Assembly: GCA_021413735.1 (NCBI GenBank)
Contig: JAIOPV010000161.1
Location: 1-51,605, forward strand
Direction: 5' to 3'
DNA from: Planctomycetota bacterium
GTDB lineage: Bacteria; Planctomycetota; Planctomycetia; Gemmatales; Gemmataceae
DNA length: 51,605 nt
Shown here: piece by piece, positions 17,246-25,622 of the stretch
Layout of the letters: each line of letters opens with the position of its first letter
Numbering within the stretch: the stretch's first letter is position 1
The notes under the pieces: generated by a model
Told to the model about the DNA's origin: nothing
Seen by the model: only the letters and a program-made list of their open reading frames with translations
Databases searched by the model: none
Program-made: the position numbers and the translations under genes

Positions 17246-18259
17246 ATGAATGCTCTGGTCCCTCTCCTGCTGTTGACCTTCCTGACGCCGACAGTCTCAC
17301 GCGAGGCTGCGCTGTCTCAAAAGCTGTATGTCGCCAACTCCGCAGGCAACGATTTGCACATCATCGACCCTGCCACGAACAAGGTCGTCAGGCGTGTTGA
17401 AGTCGGTCCGCAACCGCACGGGCTTGTCGCCACGCAAGACGGCAAGCAACTCTTCCTCACCATCGAGAACAGCGACGGCGACGAAGGCGAACTCGTGTGG
17501 TTCGACACAGCCACGGACAGCGTCACGAAACGCATGAAGGTCGGGCCGCGTCCGAATCAACTTGCGTGTACCCCCGATGGCAAACTCGTGTATGTGCCCT
17601 GCGACGACGCTTCATGGTGGGTCATCGACACGGTGAACGCCAAGGTGCTGAAGAAGATCGCGACCGGCGGCAGGCCGCACAACACGCTCTGCTCAGCGGA
17701 CGGCAAGCGAATGTACCTCGGGCCAAAAGGCTCATACCACGTTTTGATCGCGGATGCGGTCGAGCACAAACTGGTCGGCGAGATTCCGACTTCCGACGCA
17801 CCGCGACCAATCGCTCTCTCGAAAGACGAGAAACGGCTGTACGCCAACGTCGATACGCTCATCGGGTTTGAAGTCGCTGACGTCGCGAAACGCAAAGTGA
17901 TTCACCGGGTCGAAGCGAACGTGCCGGAGGAGTTGCTGCGAAAGGCGAGCCGCAGTCACGGCATCGGACTGACCCCCGACGAGAAGGAAGTGTGGATGTG
18001 CGACGTGTTTCACGACCGCACTTACGTTTTCGACAACACGCAAGAGCCGCCGAAGCAGGTCGCCACGATCGAGATGAAAGGCGGCGGTTACTGGATCTGT
18101 TTTTCGCCCGACGGGAAGCATTGTTACATTTCGGAACGCATCGGCGATTCGGTGGCCGTCATCGACACGACAACGCGGAAAGTCGTGGCACGCATCGAAG
18201 TTGGGAAGGCTCCGAAACGCCTACTTGTTGTGCGTGTGCCTCCTGCTGCGTCAAAATGA
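17246..18259 (+). CDS. Secreted YVTN/NHL-type beta-propeller protein
   Basis: A 337-residue exported beta-propeller. A signal peptide covers residues 1-20. About seven blades follow, each with a VxxIDxATxKVxxxIxVG core (LHIIDPATNKVVRRVEVG, AVIDTTTRKVVARIEVG) and SxDGKxxY turns. Such repeats occur in surface YVTN proteins and in electron-transfer partners, and usually mediate binding. No heme or metal motif is visible. The ATG at 17246 begins the signal peptide; the open frame further upstream overlaps the palindrome. Confidence 0.88.
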   Translation: MNALVPLLLLTFLTPTVSREAALSQKLYVANSAGNDLHIIDPATNKVVRRVEVGPQPHGLVATQDGKQLFLTIENSDGDEGELVWFDTATDSVTKRMKVGPRPNQLACTPDGKLVYVPCDDASWWVIDTVNAKVLKKIATGGRPHNTLCSADGKRMYLGPKGSYHVLIADAVEHKLVGEIPTSDAPRPIALSKDEKRLYANVDTLIGFEVADVAKRKVIHRVEANVPEELLRKASRSHGIGLTPDEKEVWMCDVFHDRTYVFDNTQEPPKQVATIEMKGGGYWICFSPDGKHCYISERIGDSVAVIDTTTRKVVARIEVGKAPKRLLVVRVPPAASK

Positions 18260-18415
18260 CGACGAGGGTGAGTTGCTCATTCACCCACCAGCCCATACCA
18301 AACTTTGGACACCTCTGTCGGGGTGTTGCGGGCGGTTCGTCCGTGTGTTAGCGTGCTTGCGGTACCCCGCCTGTCTGGCTGGGACCTGACGGAACTATTT
18401 CAACCCGAGGATCAG

Positions 18416-18985
18416 ATGATCGTTCGTCTTCTTACCGCCGTTTTGGCGGTCGCTGTTGCCCCGCTGGCCGTCCGGGCGGCGGACGACGATAACCCGTACA
18501 AGACCGTCAAGGTCGGCGACTTCGCCACCTACAAAATGAAGGTGAACGTTGGCCCGATCGCCATCGACGGCACCACGACGCAGAGCATCACCGAGAAGAG
18601 CGACAAGGAAGCGAAGGTCAAGGTCACCGCGAGCGTCAACGGGATGGAAGCCCCGGCGCAAGAGCAGACGGTCGATCTGACCAAGCCCTACGACCCGACG
18701 AAGGTTGGCGGCGGTTTGCCGGGTGGTGCCGAGGCGAAGGTCGAGAAGGGCAAGGAAGGCAAGGAGAAGATCAAGGCTGGCGGCAAGGAATTCGAGTGCA
18801 CCTGGACGACCTACAAGGTGTCGGCCAAGGCCAACGGCATGGACATCGAAGCCGACATCAAGGTGTGGACATCGAAGGACGTGCCTATGGGCATGGTGAA
18901 GATGACCATGAAGGCGAGCGTCGCGAAGATGGACATGGAAATGACGATGGAACTGGCTGAGTTCGGCAACAAGCCCGCGAAGTGA
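18416..18985 (+). CDS. Small secreted protein of unknown function
   Basis: A 189-residue exported protein with signal peptide (VLAVAVAPLAVRAAD). The mature part is beta-rich, Lys/Met/Thr-rich and has TWTTYKVSAKANGMDIEADIKVW and a C-terminal MGMVKMTMKASVAKMDMEM. A Gly/Lys-rich linker (KVEKGKEGKEKIKAGGKE) lies in the middle. It resembles DUF-type periplasmic proteins of planctomycetes but I do not recognise the family. GAGGA precedes the ATG at 18416. Confidence 0.78.
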   Translation: MIVRLLTAVLAVAVAPLAVRAADDDNPYKTVKVGDFATYKMKVNVGPIAIDGTTTQSITEKSDKEAKVKVTASVNGMEAPAQEQTVDLTKPYDPTKVGGGLPGGAEAKVEKGKEGKEKIKAGGKEFECTWTTYKVSAKANGMDIEADIKVWTSKDVPMGMVKMTMKASVAKMDMEMTMELAEFGNKPAK

Positions 18986-19361
18986 TCTCGTTCATGTCGA
19001 ATGCAACGCCGCAAGCCGCGACCTGATTTCGCCGCTTGCGGCGTTGCGTATCACCTCCACAACATTCACAGCCCACTGAGAAGCAACATCAGTGATCGTT
19101 TGAACACATGGTTCGGCCCAAGCCCAAATTCGCATTCTCACGATTCACACATTTTCTACTTGAATGCCGACCGTTAAGAGTTTACAAGCAAGTCTGTTGA
19201 ATGTGTTCGTGCTCAGATCGAATCGTTTGCCTCTCCATTTCATTAGGCACAAACCAGCGACGTGAGGTCGTTGGAAGCATTGATATCGTCCAGAACTTTG
19301 CTCGCCAGTTGCGTAGATCGCATCGGCAGCATCATTCTTCCCGTCAAGTCTGAGGAACGTC
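18986..19361. other. Intergenic, upstream of DUF1559 gene
   Basis: It holds the Family 3 palindrome at 19003-19047 and then about 300 nt with no open frame worth keeping. This part looks AT-richer than its surroundings and probably contains the promoter of the DUF1559 gene, but no convincing -35/-10 pair was found. Confidence 0.5.
19003..19047. repeat. Family 3 palindrome
   Basis: Arms at 19003-19020 and 19030-19047, GCAACGCCGCAAG type, one or two mismatches. It follows the stop at 18985 by 17 nt and could aid transcription termination. Confidence 0.8.
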
Positions 19362-20252
19362 ATGAAATCCAGACCACGTCTCGATCGTTGCGCGTTCACG
19401 CTCATTGAGTTGCTCGTCGTCATCTCGATTATCGCCATTCTCATGGGCCTTCTGCTCCCAGCCGTGCAGAAGATCCGCGAAGGTGCTTCACGCACGCAGT
19501 GCATCAACAACCTGAAACAAATCGGCATCGGCCTCCAGTCTCACAATCACTCCTACGGAAGTATTCCTCCGGCCTTCGTCAGCACCAATACATGGGATCG
19601 CTACATCAGTTGGATGGCCAGAATCATGCCATTCGTGGAGCAACAGAGTTTGTCCGATCAGGCGAAAACGTTCGCGGTTTCGAGCGGTAGCAACAACCCC
19701 TGGTACCCAGCGAACCCCGCACTCGGGGTTCCGATGAAGATCTACACCTGCCCCATCGACGCCCGCGGGCCAGTGCTCTCAAATTACCCTGGGATCGGTA
19801 ACATTGGGCTGGCCATGTATCTCGGGAGTTGTGGAACGACGGGGACGACGAACGATGGGGTCATGTTCGTGGATTCAAAACTGCGGCTCACAGACATCAC
19901 GGACGGGGCGAGCAACACCGTTGTGGTGGGTGAACGGCCACCGAGCAGCAACTTGGTATTCGGCTGGTGGTTTGCAGGTTACGGATGGGAGGGGAAGGGT
20001 TCCGCAGACGTGGTGTTGGGTTCTCGCGATACTGGCGCGGCCGCATACTTCGGTGGACCATCGACCAACGTCGGGTTGCGGCCAGGAAACGTGAACAACT
20101 ACGCCGATTCGGCTCACTGGTGGAGCAACCACCCCGCCGGCTCGATTTTCCTGTTCGCCGATGGGTCGGTCAAATACCTCAAATACGAAGCCGACTCGAT
20201 CCTGCCTGCACTGCAAACCCGCGCTGGAAACGAAAGCGTGAACGTTCCGTGA
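19362..20252 (+). CDS. DUF1559 domain protein with type IV pilin-like N-terminus
   Basis: A 296-residue protein. The N-terminus has a prepilin signal and methylation site, CAFTLIELLVVISIIAILMG (residues 11-30), then a DUF1559 domain. H-x-G/DGS motifs near the end (SIFLFADGSVKYL) are typical. Planctomycetes encode dozens of these as major secreted pseudopilin-like proteins, processed by a type II/IV secretion peptidase. AGGAA lies upstream of the ATG. The next gene is a small lipoprotein; such pairs recur in these genomes. Confidence 0.94.
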   Translation: MKSRPRLDRCAFTLIELLVVISIIAILMGLLLPAVQKIREGASRTQCINNLKQIGIGLQSHNHSYGSIPPAFVSTNTWDRYISWMARIMPFVEQQSLSDQAKTFAVSSGSNNPWYPANPALGVPMKIYTCPIDARGPVLSNYPGIGNIGLAMYLGSCGTTGTTNDGVMFVDSKLRLTDITDGASNTVVVGERPPSSNLVFGWWFAGYGWEGKGSADVVLGSRDTGAAAYFGGPSTNVGLRPGNVNNYADSAHWWSNHPAGSIFLFADGSVKYLKYEADSILPALQTRAGNESVNVP

Positions 20253-20280
20253 TCCGAAACGTTTAACTTCAATCATCTCG

Positions 20281-20298
20281 CCCGGCGGAAACGCCGGG
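20281..20298 (+). terminator. Short hairpin after DUF1559 gene
   Basis: CCCGGCG, GAAA loop, CGCCGGG: 7-bp stem with GNRA tetraloop, 28 nt after the stop. No T-run, so termination is uncertain; it may stabilise the mRNA end. Confidence 0.5.
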
Positions 20299-20367
20299 TA
20301 TCCCAGCATCCGCGAGTTCGAGGGGAATCATCAACGCGATTCCTCCGCTCGGCAAGGATTCGATTCC

Positions 20368-20832
20368 ATGTACTGCTCGCCCCGCTGTTGTGCATTGTTC
20401 TCCGCTGCTTTGGTTCTGAGCGTCTCGGGTGTGGGGTGTGCACCGGGCAAGGGCGAAGTCACCGGGAAGGTGACCTATAACGGTGCCCCACTCGACAAAC
20501 CCAACGGCAACATCGTGTTCGTCAGTCCGAGCGGAATCCAGGTTGTCGCACCGATCGCAGCAGACGGAACTTACCGAGCAACCGATGTGCCGCGGGGTGA
20601 CACGAAGATCGCCGTGTATTACTCCAACCCCAAGTTCCCGACCGTCAACAACAATCAGCCACAGCGAAAAATTCCGATGCCAAACGACCCGTCGCTGGCC
20701 GTGCCACTGCCCGAGATTCCACCGTATCTGACCCCGATCAAGTACGCATCTGAAGGCACATCAGGATTCGCGGTGAAGGTTGAAGCGAACACAGTGTTCA
20801 ACGCGGAATTGACCGGGCCGCCGATCAAGTGA
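20368..20832 (+). CDS. Small lipoprotein with carboxypeptidase-regulatory-like fold
   Basis: A 154-residue predicted lipoprotein. Residues 1-24 form a signal ending in SVSGVGC, so Cys24 would be lipidated. The remainder has GEVTGKVTYNGAPLDKPNG, the start of a beta-sandwich like that in planctomycete transthyretin/CarboxypepD regulatory-like domains, followed by Pro-rich strands. It is downstream of a DUF1559 gene, as commonly seen in planctomycetes, suggesting co-expression. Function unknown. Confidence 0.82.
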   Translation: MYCSPRCCALFSAALVLSVSGVGCAPGKGEVTGKVTYNGAPLDKPNGNIVFVSPSGIQVVAPIAADGTYRATDVPRGDTKIAVYYSNPKFPTVNNNQPQRKIPMPNDPSLAVPLPEIPPYLTPIKYASEGTSGFAVKVEANTVFNAELTGPPIK

Positions 20833-20908
20833 GCCGCGGCCCAATGCCGTTTCTTGTCGCGTTCGCACAATGACAGCTTGCCCAACCCGTCATTGTGCGA
20901 ATTTCATC

Positions 20909-21490
20909 ATGACCGCAACTCCCCAGCACGATCCCATCCTGAACATTCCGAACGCCCTGTCGGTGGCTCGCATTCCACTCGCTGTTGTCGTGTTCGTTTG
21001 CACAGTTCACGCGGCTTGGTTTGTAGCTCTTCTCGTGTTCATCGTCGCGTGCATCACGGACTGGCTCGACGGCTGGTGGGCTCGCAAATACGGTCCCCTT
21101 TCGCTCATCGGCCGAAATCTCGATCCGCTCGCAGACAAGATCCTCGTCTGTGGTGCGTTCATTTACTTGATCCTTGTGCCGCAAGCAGGGATCGATCCGT
21201 GGATGGTTGTGGTGGTTGTTAGTCGGGAGTTGCTTGTCACGGGGATTCGCGGAATGGTTGAGGCAACGGGAAAGAAGTTCGGAGCTGACTGGTTCGGGAA
21301 GTTGAAGATGGGTTTACAGTGTGCGGTGCTGATCGGCGTGTTCCTGATTCTGTGGCTTCGCGAACGAGACGCTGCTGACGTGCTTGCGGTGTTGGAACCG
21401 GTGCAACTCGTGTTGCTGTACGCGATGCTAGTTGCGACCATCGGGAGCGGTTTACAGTACGTCGTGAAAGCGGCCAAGTTGCTACGGTAA
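20909..21490 (+). CDS. pgsA: CDP-alcohol phosphatidyltransferase (PgsA-like)
   Basis: A 193-residue integral membrane enzyme that should transfer a phosphatidyl group from CDP-diacylglycerol to glycerol 3-phosphate. The full signature D-x2-DG-x2-AR-x8-G-x3-D-x3-D is present as DWLDGWWARK through GRNLDPLADK. About five membrane helices flank it. The ATG at 20909 starts just before the first helix (NIPNALSVARIPLAVVVFVC). The acceptor is inferred from similarity to PgsA and is not proven. A hairpin plus T-rich tail follows. Confidence 0.9.
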   Translation: MTATPQHDPILNIPNALSVARIPLAVVVFVCTVHAAWFVALLVFIVACITDWLDGWWARKYGPLSLIGRNLDPLADKILVCGAFIYLILVPQAGIDPWMVVVVVSRELLVTGIRGMVEATGKKFGADWFGKLKMGLQCAVLIGVFLILWLRERDAADVLAVLEPVQLVLLYAMLVATIGSGLQYVVKAAKLLR

Positions 21491-21496
21491 CGAACT

Positions 21497-21530
21497 GACC
21501 CCCGGAATGAATCCCGAGGGTCTTCGTTTT
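21497..21530 (+). terminator. Intrinsic terminator after pgsA
   Basis: An imperfect stem (GACCCCCGG against CCCGAGGGTC) is followed by TCTTCGTTTT. It begins 7 nt after the pgsA stop and reaches the end of the convergent cassette. Confidence 0.7.
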
Positions 21531-21916
21531 CATCGCGGGGCCGGCGTGCTGGTCGGCGGTGCTGGAGCGAGGTCAGCCAGAGCGGCGGTGTGTGCTGCGA
21601 CCTTCGCCGCAGTCACGCCGTCGAGTTCACTTTGCAGTTGCAAGTGCGTTTCGTGCGGCACATCCGCAATCGTCGCTGCCCGACCGCGTGGCACCACACC
21701 CAAAGCATTCAGAAGCAAATTGAGCAAGGGTGCCTTGGCGTCGAGACGAGGTGAAGTCACCGCGGGGCTTGGTGTTGGCGTCGGCGTCACGGGTTGACTG
21801 AGCGGCCCGAAGCGATTCCGCAGGAGGAACACAACTACGGGCACGGCTGCGGAAAGCAGATAACCATAGGGGCCAAGCGATGCGAGCCAGGTCATGAGTG
21901 GCGTGAGATCGGTCAT
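21530..21916 (-). CDS. Small membrane-anchored protein, third gene of protease cassette
   Basis: A 128-residue protein of unknown function. One hydrophobic helix covers about residues 18-32 (YLLSAAVPVVVFLL) after a short N-terminus. A Thr-Pro linker (VTPTPTPSPA) and a helical, weakly charged C-terminal region follow, ending in a Pro-rich tail. It starts 3 nt after the stop of the upstream gene, with GGAG inside that gene, so translational coupling is likely. Confidence 0.72.
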   Translation of the reverse strand: MTDLTPLMTWLASLGPYGYLLSAAVPVVVFLLRNRFGPLSQPVTPTPTPSPAVTSPRLDAKAPLLNLLLNALGVVPRGRAATIADVPHETHLQLQSELDGVTAAKVAAHTAALADLAPAPPTSTPAPR

Positions 21917-21919
21917 GGG

Positions 21920-22645
21920 TCATCTCCGAAGGATCAGGTAAATGAGACTTGTGAATGCGGCGAGCAAGATGAATCCGCCGGAATTGGTCGCAGGATTCGG
22001 CGTGGAATCGGTCGGTTGCGGGGCTGGCGTCGGCGTGATCTTGGGCAGTGGTTTCGGCACCGAGTTCCGCATTGGTCCGCCATCGGTGGCGAGCAACTCA
22101 CCGAGACGGGTTGCGGTGTAGTCAGCAATCGGCACGGTTCCGAGGTCCGCTCCGATTCGCCCGAGCGATGGTTGACGAAGCGTGACACCGAGACCGAGCT
22201 TGAACTGCGAGACCTGCCAATCGTTCGGGGCATAACTGTGAACGTGCAGTTTCGCTCGAACGCTCGCCGGAAGACTCGCCACATCGTCCGCAACCTTGCG
22301 AGCAAAGCCAGACTCGCCCACGATCGCCAGGTTCCAGCGCTCGGAATCATCCGCAAGACGGAGAGCTGTGTGCGCTTCGTCCTTCGTGCATGGCTCGCCG
22401 TTTCGCCAGTAGCGGGTGCCGGCCGTCAGCCGATCGAGAATCACGCCACCCTGCGGGAACTGCTCTCCGCTCGCGACTGGCCGTGGGGCGATGTCTGACG
22501 GAAGCGGAGCTGGCGGCGCAATCACGACACCGTTCGCGATTCCGTGTTCGTTCGTGGCTTCAACTCGTCCATCCGGAAACGCAGCCGCGATGCATTGACC
22601 GTTCAGCCAAAAGCCCCACTCGCGGCCGTTCGCATTCGCAACCAT
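21920..22645 (-). CDS. Unknown protein with Pro/Thr stalk and C-terminal membrane anchor
   Basis: A 241-residue protein. Residues 1-40 read MVANANGREWGFWLNGQCIA and FPDGRVEATNEHG, beta-rich. The middle has an alpha/beta segment (WNLAIVGESGFARKVADDVA). A Pro/Thr-rich stalk (KITPTPAPQPTDSTPNPATN) leads to a C-terminal hydrophobic anchor (GGFILLAAFTSLIYLILRR). I do not recognise the family. The ATG at 22645 overlaps the end of the protease frame by 43 nt. Alternatively, protease and this protein form one product by frameshift; the frames are offset by one. Confidence 0.68.
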   Translation of the reverse strand: MVANANGREWGFWLNGQCIAAAFPDGRVEATNEHGIANGVVIAPPAPLPSDIAPRPVASGEQFPQGGVILDRLTAGTRYWRNGEPCTKDEAHTALRLADDSERWNLAIVGESGFARKVADDVASLPASVRAKLHVHSYAPNDWQVSQFKLGLGVTLRQPSLGRIGADLGTVPIADYTATRLGELLATDGGPMRNSVPKPLPKITPTPAPQPTDSTPNPATNSGGFILLAAFTSLIYLILRR

Positions 22646-23400
22646 CGACCCACGCCGGTTGTGGGCGTCGGCAGCGGGCAGCCTTCGGGCGGGCAGTGCC
22701 GTTGACCGAACATCACGGGCGGTCGATCCGGATACGGTGGCGGCGGCGCTGCCAGGAACACGATAGCCCAACCGCCGCCAATGGGCATTGCTCGTCCGCG
22801 ACCATCGCGAGCCAGAAACGGACGACCATCGACCTGAACACCTCGCCAGCGTGCGAGGAAATCCGCACGGCTCATCCACAGCCAAGTCCCCGGGAAATTG
22901 TTGTCGAGAATCGCCGCCCCGCTGTCGTCGAGATGCACGAGGTTCACCATGTGCCCGATGACTTCGTTGCCGTAGCGACCAGCACCATCGACGCCGCAAT
23001 ACGTCACACAGACCATGCGGCCCGTCTTCAACGCCAACGTCAGGAACTCGACATCGCCGCCCGTGTGCTGAACGTAACCGGGGCACGGGATGCCGCGTTC
23101 TTTGCAGTAAGCGTTCAGCGTGGACTCGAATTTCTCGGGATACGAGCCGCCGGGTCGGTGCGTCATCCAGTCGCGGAAGCCGTAGAGATCGGACACGGAT
23201 TGCCAGATCGCGGCGTGCCAGGCCGAAGTGTAAACGCAGAGGCCAAAACCATCGCTGCCGGCGCTGTTGCGTTTGTGTTGACTCGCGGGCAAATCGGCAG
23301 TCGCTCGAACGCTGTCTTTCATCGGTTCGCGTGTGACTGCGAACTGTCCGAGAGCCACAGTCGGCATCAGGCACAGCAGAATCAGACTGATTTTTCGCAT
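22603..23400 (-). CDS. Secreted papain-like (C39-type fold) cysteine protease
   Basis: A 265-residue exported protein with signal peptide (residues 1-19, ending ALGQ). Catalytic positions fit a Cys-His-Asn triad: Cys in FGLCVYTSAWHAA, His in GHMVNLVHLDD and Asn in AAILDNNFPGTWLW. The C-terminus is Pro-rich (APPPPYPDRPP) with HCPPEGCPLP. The family is C39-like rather than a known named member. GAGG precedes the ATG. It is first in a three-gene cassette with two membrane-anchored partners. A target for cleavage is unknown. Confidence 0.75.
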   Translation of the reverse strand: MRKISLILLCLMPTVALGQFAVTREPMKDSVRATADLPASQHKRNSAGSDGFGLCVYTSAWHAAIWQSVSDLYGFRDWMTHRPGGSYPEKFESTLNAYCKERGIPCPGYVQHTGGDVEFLTLALKTGRMVCVTYCGVDGAGRYGNEVIGHMVNLVHLDDSGAAILDNNFPGTWLWMSRADFLARWRGVQVDGRPFLARDGRGRAMPIGGGWAIVFLAAPPPPYPDRPPVMFGQRHCPPEGCPLPTPTTGVGRWLRMRTAASGAFG

Positions 23401-23564
23401 GGGGAAGCCCTCGTCGAAAGGGAAACGCTTCCGTGCATCGCGTGGATGTGTCGAAGCGTTTCTGATGGGAATGTGTTGGTGTCGTCGAGACGTGTACTAT
23501 ACAAATGTGATCTACGAGAGGTGCAGCGTCAAATCAGTTGATGGATTTTCATGATTGGTGTCCT

Positions 23565-23633
23565 GCAAGCCACGGGGTTTATCCCCGTGGTCTTCTGTTC
23601 TCCAACCCCCCGGGGAGAAACCCCGTGGCTCGC
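23565..23633. repeat. Palindrome with CCACGGGGTTT arms
   Basis: Arms at 23565-23580 and 23618-23633, complementary except for one position each, with a secondary hairpin CCACGGGG..CCCCGTGG at the left. It lies between the nusB stop and the protease promoter region and follows the stop by a few bases on the minus strand side. Confidence 0.8.
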
Positions 23634-23640
23634 AATGCAA

Positions 23641-24105
23641 TCATTTCGCGGAATCCGAAACAGTTGGTTCTGCTTTCGGTGGGGAATCGCCTTCGGTTTT
23701 CATCTTGGCGATTTTGTCGAGGATGCCGTTCACGAACTTGGCCGAGTCCGCGGACCCGAAGCGAGCAGCCAGTTCGTTCGCCTCGTGGATGATGACTTCC
23801 AACGGCTGCCCTGCGGGGTCGAAGAGCAGTTCATACGACGCCAACCGCAAGAGATTGCGATCTACCGGCAACATGCGGGAAAGTCGCCAGTTCGTGGCCG
23901 TCGCCGTCAGCTTGGGGTCGATCTCGGTTTGCTTCGACAGGGTACCATCGTAAAGCGCCAGACAATACGCCGTCATCTCGCGATCTTGAAGCAGTCGCTC
24001 GCGAACAAAACGCTCGAGGGCGGGGCGTGGAACCGGCGTGGGATTCAAATCCCGCTGGAACAACAGTTGAAGGGCGACTTCTCGTGCTCGTGATCGGCGG
24101 GCCAT
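23641..24105 (-). CDS. nusB: Transcription antitermination factor NusB
   Basis: Binds boxA RNA with S10 to assemble antitermination complexes on rRNA operons. 154 residues, all-alpha. Conserved SRAREVALQLLFQRD at the N-terminus and PLEVIIHEANELAARFGSADSAKFVNGILDKI near the C-terminus are diagnostic. The ATG at 24105 is preferred over one 11 codons upstream because GAGGA sits 6 nt before it. A short acidic tail (EGDSPPKAEPTVSDSAK) extends the end. Confidence 0.95.
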   Translation of the reverse strand: MARRSRAREVALQLLFQRDLNPTPVPRPALERFVRERLLQDREMTAYCLALYDGTLSKQTEIDPKLTATATNWRLSRMLPVDRNLLRLASYELLFDPAGQPLEVIIHEANELAARFGSADSAKFVNGILDKIAKMKTEGDSPPKAEPTVSDSAK

Positions 24106-24203
24106 GCGGTTCCTCGGAGTGCGAATCGACTTCATCATGCTAGTGGATTTCCGACACCGCGTTGGCTAGAACGCACGCATCAGAAATTCTCCGAGAGCTA
24201 CCA

Positions 24204-25196
24204 ATGCCAAAGTTCAGGGTCGTCGTTGCGGACTTCATCAAAGACGAGTTGGTTGCCGAGCGAGAGATTCTCGGCGACATCGCCGACATCGCGTGCCTCG
24301 ATGCGAACTCCGAAGCAGACCTCATCGGCAAGATCGACAACGCCGACGCGGTCATGCTCTATCACAACATCGTCATCGGTCGCGAAACGATCAATCGCCT
24401 GAAGAACTGCAAGCTGATTGTTCGTTGCGGCGTCGGGTTCGATAACGTCGATCACAAATACGCCCGTGAGCGCGGCATCCCTGTCGGCAACGTACCTGAC
24501 TACGGCACCGAAGAAGTCGCCGACTCGGCCATCGGCATGATGCTGACGCTGACCCGAGGCATCAACTTCTTCAACAACCGCCTTCAACGCAGAGAGGGAA
24601 ACTGGAGCTACATTCCGGTTTCACCATTACATCGACTGCGCGGCCAGGTGTTCGGCATCATTGGGTTGGGTCGCATCGGCACGGCAGCAGCGGTTCGGGC
24701 GAAGGCACTTGGAATGGATGTGGCCTTCTACGATCCGTACAAGTCCGACGGTTACGACAAGGCGATTGGCGTACGCCGCGTGGAGAAGGTCGACGACCTG
24801 TGCAAGCAGGCGTTCGTGCTGAGTGTGCATTGCCCACTGACGCCCGAGACGAATCACATTGTCAATGCGCGAACTATTGCGTTGATGCCGGATCGGTCGT
24901 TCCTCGTGAACACCGCCCGCGGCGGCACCGTGGACGCAACCGCAATCCCGGCATCGATTCGTAGCGGAAAGTTGGCCGGAGCAGCGATCGACGTGCTGCC
25001 GATGGAACCGCCGCCGGAAGATCATCCATTGTTGGTGGCATGGCGCGACGTGAACGACCCGTGCCATGATCGCGTGATTCTGAATCCGCATTCCGCGTTC
25101 TATTCCGAGGAGGGATTGCGTGACATGCGGGTGAAGGGAGCGCAGGCGTGTCGGCGTGCGCTGCTCGGGGAACCGCTGCGAAACGTGGTGAATTAA
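24204..25196 (+). CDS. D-isomer-specific 2-hydroxyacid dehydrogenase (CtBP-like)
   Basis: A 330-residue NAD-dependent dehydrogenase. The Rossmann motif GIIGLGRIGTAAAVRAKALG starts near residue 150, followed by D of FYDPYK. Catalytic residues fit the family: Arg in NTARGGTVD, Glu in the PMEPPPEDHP region and His in NPHSAFYSEEG. It resembles C-terminal binding protein and phosphoglycerate dehydrogenase relatives; no ACT domain is present, so it is not a typical SerA. GAGAG precedes the ATG. Substrate unknown. Confidence 0.88.
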   Translation: MPKFRVVVADFIKDELVAEREILGDIADIACLDANSEADLIGKIDNADAVMLYHNIVIGRETINRLKNCKLIVRCGVGFDNVDHKYARERGIPVGNVPDYGTEEVADSAIGMMLTLTRGINFFNNRLQRREGNWSYIPVSPLHRLRGQVFGIIGLGRIGTAAAVRAKALGMDVAFYDPYKSDGYDKAIGVRRVEKVDDLCKQAFVLSVHCPLTPETNHIVNARTIALMPDRSFLVNTARGGTVDATAIPASIRSGKLAGAAIDVLPMEPPPEDHPLLVAWRDVNDPCHDRVILNPHSAFYSEEGLRDMRVKGAQACRRALLGEPLRNVVN

Positions 25197-25215
25197 CTGA
25201 ATGGAACGTTTAGCG

Positions 25216-25269
25216 GTCGCCGCAACGCGGCGACTTGCCGCCCCACTGGGGCGGCAGCTAAACTATTTT
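25216..25269 (+). terminator. Twin hairpins with T-run
   Basis: Two perfect 8-bp hairpins in a row, GTCGCCGC-AAC-GCGGCGAC (25216-25234) and GCCGCCCC-ACT-GGGGCGGC (25237-25255), then TATTTTT at 25263-25269. Likely end of the dehydrogenase transcript. Confidence 0.65.
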
Positions 25270-25399
25270 TCGGCCTCTCGACAACACCCCACCGAGCGAG
25301 GTAAACTCAGCGCACCCTTTTCTAGCCGCGCGACCGCATCAACCCTTTTCCGGTTCCAAACCCGGCGGTCGAGCGGCTCTCTCCAAGCGGAGGTCAGCG

Positions 25400-25576
25400 A
25401 TGAGCCACAGCACCAAGAAGCAGCACCACGAACAAGCCCGCAAAAAGCACAAGCAAGAACAGTTGGAACACGCCCGAGAGCTTGCCAAGAAGAAACCTTC
25501 GACGACGGCCGCGTGGGTTCTCGGAATCGGCCTGGCTGTGATGCTCACGTTTGTTCTGGCGGTCACGCTGTTCTGA
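25400..25576 (+). CDS. 58-residue single-helix membrane protein
   Basis: MSHSTKKQHHEQARKKHKQE starts a very basic, helical N-terminus of about 34 residues, followed by one membrane helix (TTAAWVLGIGLAVMLTFVLA) and a 3-residue end. A strong GGAGG lies 6 nt before the ATG. The intergenic terminator directly follows, which supports a real short gene. The basic tail would face the cytoplasm. I do not recognise a family; small basic-tail membrane proteins are often regulators of membrane complexes. Confidence 0.72.
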   Translation: MSHSTKKQHHEQARKKHKQEQLEHARELAKKKPSTTAAWVLGIGLAVMLTFVLAVTLF

Positions 25577-25580
25577 AACA

Positions 25581-25613
25581 CAGAAGCCGGCGGGATTCTC
25601 CCGCCGGCTTCTG
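25581..25613. terminator. Perfect hairpin between convergent genes
   Basis: 14-bp perfect stem CAGAAGCCGGCGGG with loop ATTCT, between stops at 25576 (+) and 25623 (-). No long T-run on either side, but the position fits a two-way terminator. Confidence 0.75.
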
Positions 25614-25622
25614 ATTCCGCAA

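Noticed and set aside
22646-23374. Upstream part of the frame of the second cassette gene
   Set aside because: It is the shifted frame of the protease; only the portion from 22645 downstream is protein-like.
21530-23400. Cassette considered as a phage lysis module (endolysin-holin)
   Set aside because: The membrane proteins have one helix with long stalks, the protease has a normal signal peptide, and no phage gene is near.
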